Of a DNA stretch of 64,000 bases, positions 61,022 through 64,000 are shown one piece after another. The notes below the pieces were generated by a model that had not been told where the DNA came from, made no database searches, and saw only the letters and a list, made by a program, of their open reading frames with translations. Position 1 is the stretch's first letter; each line of letters begins with the position of its first letter. Position numbers and translations under genes: made by a program. The stretch comes from Lates calcarifer. Its lineage: Eukaryota; Chordata; Actinopteri; Centropomidae. The stretch is from the NCBI RefSeq assembly GCF_001640805.2, contig NC_066843.1, forward strand, positions 1 to 64,000. The letters are read 5' to 3'.

Positions 61022-61345
61022 GCTGACAGGCTAACGTTAGCTGCGCGGCTACACGGCTCCGCGCTTACATAACACCGAGATAAATAAACGGCTGCGGAGC
61101 TAACGGCGGCTAGCGGCTGCATCCCGCCGCCGAGCTAACCGGGCAGCCCGGCGGAGCACCGACCGACGAACATGTAACGTCCGGACGGGTTCGTGACGGT
61201 AACGGCTCCGCTGGACGTCGACAGAACACGAACAGACATCAGAAACCCGCCCGGTGCCGCCGCTCGGTAACGTTAGCTAGTTGTTAGCGTCCTACCGACT
61301 CATCCTCCGGTCAGACAACACGGATGTGGCGGTGAGGGGGGGGGG
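61022..61345 (-). promoter_or_regulatory. socs7: socs7 CpG-rich promoter and 5' untranslated region
   Basis: GC- and CpG-rich sequence directly upstream of the socs7 ATG (61021), with the self-complementary AGCTAACGTTAGCT-like motif near 61030 and CTAACGTTAGC again near 61268. It has the look of a CpG-island promoter; the start site is not determinable. Confidence 0.5.
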
Positions 61346-64000
61346 CGCGCGGGGCGGCTGCGCAGCGGCGGCATCAATAATCGATCGGTGCTGATTGATA
61401 AACGGAGGCGCGTTCACGCCGTGGACGGTGAAACCCCGAAAGCGAAACCTTGGACAGCTGAACACTTCCCGGTACCGGGGAGCCTCCGTCACTACCGGAG
61501 CTCGCTCTCTCTCTCTGACACAAACACGTGAGAGCTCCTGGTTGTTACCGATTAATCGATTAGTCATAAAACCACAGGTTTGATTCACTTAGTCGTTTTC
61601 TGGATTAAACCTGAGCAGGTGAACTCACCTGCGGCTCTGACAGGTGAGGTGAAGCTCTGAAGGAAACACTGGTCTGTGCTGCTCTCTTTAATAGGAACAC
61701 ATTCTGCTTCACTGAGCTTCAGATAAACTTTATTGTCCGAGAGGAAACTGGTCAAACACAAACACACGTGACAGAGTAGCTTCAGGTTAAACACACCTTT
61801 ACCTTCAGACAGAGTCACTAAAGAATAAAAACTGTTCTGATCCTAGAAACACATCAGTTATTGTATTTGCATCTTTATCTGTTTATTTTACAGTGTGAAG
61901 AACTTTGTGACTTTTTATTTTATTATTTTTGTAAAGGTCAGTTTTATGGCTGACAGTTCCTCTGTGGAGAAACACGTCAGTACATGATAAGAACAGCAGG
62001 TGGCGCTCTCATGATGTTTGAACTCAGTTCATTGTCAACTGTCGTTGGTCTGTCTGGTTGAACCGTTATTTTGTCCACTTCATATGATAGAGCTCGTCTT
62101 CTCTCTGGACTTTGTTTTATTTAAGCTTCATTTTCCTTCAACAAGTTAGATCTAATAGAACTAATGACCTGTTGCCTCAGGGGTCACTGGGAACAGAACT
62201 ACAGGTTGTGTTTAGCATTTTAACAACGACTGGTTCAGGTGTGAAACTGTATCACCTGTCGACTTTTTCACAGCATGTTCACTGTGTGGTTTCTGACAGG
62301 ATAAATATGGACAGCATCGAATGAACAGAGTTAAAATTACTAAGCTCTAAATGCAGTCTCTCATCCGAGCTGCTCAGCTTCCACCAGCAGAGGGCGCTAT
62401 TCAAACCAGCTGAACTAAAGATTTCATACATGCACTGACATACGAACTACTTCTTCATGAGTGGAAACTTGTGCAACACTACACAACTACTGTGCATTTC
62501 AAAGTTTGACATGACGATGGAAACATGAACCAGACAAACCAACAAACTTAGGAAATAAACAATGATTTTACTTGATGTCCAACACAGGAGCAAACATGTA
62601 ACACAGGTGAATAAATACCATTAATATAAATGCAGCAGAAAAGAAAAAAGAAAAAGGAATAACAGATACAAAAGGTTTGTGTGTACACACATGTACAATG
62701 TTTGTGATGGTGACAGTTTTAAGTCGTATCAGTCAAACACTTCGATCCATGTGGATGAATGAGTCCTGTTAAGGTCAAAGTTCACATAAAGTTCTCAGAT
62801 TCTGTGATCTGCGTCTGAGGTTTACATCGTTTATTCGTTGTCTCTTTCTGCCAGGTTTACGCAGTAATGTCCGGTAACACGTCAACCAAGCAAGAAACGG
62901 TTCCAAGGACAATCCTATGTACGTATGGAACAGTCCAGAATATCCAGAGTCAGTTGATGCCGCAGTGCATCTCATCAGCGACTGACACGACCGTAACGTT
63001 GTGGTTTAACGCTTTGCAGAGGTGAGATAAAGTTTCTCTGCTGGGAGGCCTCCCAACATGCCGCGCAAATAAATATGGATACGAAACTGTACCGAGCCAG
63101 ACCAGCGTGAACTCGAAAGGTACAGTTGGTGTTTAATCAGTGGCAGAGAGGTTTTCAGAGATGTGGCATCTGGAGGTGGGAGCAGTGTGCAGGGCTTGGT
63201 GAGCTCAGGGCAGGCCACAACACACAAGACTTCCTGAAGGTTGGACATCTGAGTCAAACAAAGAAAAACATCAGTTAGTATAAAGCAAGCAAAGATTAGA
63301 TGTGGAGAATATATCTGAGAGGACACACCTGAAGACAGTCATGTGGCACATCGTCGTCAGGGAGGGTTTGGAACAGCCTGGCCTTCCTCCTCTACACAGC
63401 CATCCAGGACACAGCTTGGATCTCCGGGTCATTCTGGATCACTCTGGGTCTAGTCATCCAACGTTGATTTTTCTGGAGCCATGGGAAACTGCTGGACCTA
63501 CTGCAACCTCCATCACCACATGGCTCTGGCATCCTACAACTATTCATCCAAAAACTACAATGAGATGTTTTTTTCCTCTAACATATCAAACATAACAATA
63601 ACACTTGTTTAGACAATCCAGTAAACTAAAATTTGTGGCCACATAGTCAGGGCACATTGGGACAACAGACACTGACACTGAGAACTGACTGAGTGTAAGG
63701 GTGATTGAGGAATGGGGGAGTTGGTCAAATGTCAAAAATTCACATCATGAAAAACTAAATTCAATCAGTTATCAATGTTTGAGAGTCCTATCAGTGTGAC
63801 TGTCTCGATTGGCTCTGGACATGAAGGCCAACCTTTTAGCACAAGTATTAAATCCTGTATTTGGAAGCTTACATCAAAGACTGGCATCAGTGTCTGATTC
63901 AACGTGACATTTTGGTGTCAGGCTTCCCTGACAATCCCTCATGTCCACTCTCTGGGTCATCCTGGGTCGATCTGAGGTTTGCCACACTGGGCAGTAAACA
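61346..64000. other. Right-hand intergenic region, content unrecognised
   Basis: No gene could be supported. A minus-strand open block at 63006-63248 follows a good acceptor (tttgtttgactcag, about 63249-63262) and reads MSNLQEVLCVVACPELTKPC to a stop, and a second minus-strand frame at 62775-62975 ends TLCEL; neither matches a family I know. They may be the 3' end of a neighbouring gene or old repeat remnants. 63370-63480 repeats variants of 'ctctgggtc' and 'tctggatc'. Confidence 0.35.

Noticed and set aside
59733..61072. Several 80-195 residue plus-strand frames
   Set aside because: GC-rich antisense shadows of the socs7 first exon, which itself matches SOCS7.

Overview
The window is vertebrate nuclear DNA and almost certainly from a teleost fish, probably a spiny-rayed (percomorph-type) one. 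Evidence: compact GT/AG-split genes, abundant (CA)n and (GGA)n microsatellites, short TIR elements, a fish-type NLR with a PYD and a B30.2 domain, and orthologues of genes that sit on human chromosome 17 (psmd3, lrrc3c, wnk4, socs7). No species is named because nothing here fixes it.

Layout, left to right. psmd3 (minus, seven exons, 3' part off the left edge) is followed by lrrc3c (minus). wnk4 (plus, about 22 coding exons, 8.0-18.1 kb) comes next. From 19.5 to 33.5 kb lies an immune-looking island of three related plus-strand genes built from interchangeable exons. Gene A joins a short possibly myristoylated N terminus to an unnamed C-terminal domain. Gene B joins an apolipoprotein-L-like domain to a membrane segment and a LINE-type endonuclease domain. 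Gene C joins the ApoL-like domain to the same C-terminal domain as gene A. From 34.5 to 40.1 kb is an NLR gene (PYD, FISNA-NACHT, LRRs, PRY-SPRY). cfp (properdin, minus, 42.4-47.7 kb) carries eight TSR domains after TSR0. A gene-poor repeat-bearing stretch follows to 53 kb. socs7 (minus, 53.1-61.0 kb) closes the annotated part. The last 3 kb hold its promoter and sequence I do not recognise.

How the genes fit together: the middle is an innate-immunity block (ApoL-like proteins with an ISRE-like promoter, an NLR, a complement regulator) set among housekeeping and signalling genes (proteasome lid, ion-transport kinase, SOCS-box ubiquitin ligase adaptor).

The most unusual system is the A/B/C cluster. 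All three genes share one phase-2 splice junction (…CA|…). The intron before it is homologous in B and C up to about 14 bases from C's 3' splice site, where B diverges and later picks up an exon encoding a LINE-type endonuclease whose recognisable active-site residues are kept. That looks like an exon replacement that put a retrotransposon nuclease behind a membrane-active ApoL module.

Quality caution: exon phase arithmetic exposes about eleven single-base frame breaks in psmd3, lrrc3c, wnk4, socs7 and the NLR (ten fit one extra base, one fits one missing base), while cfp and genes A, B and C are intact. Because some affected genes are essential and single-copy, assembly error is the likeliest cause. 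NLR breaks could be real.
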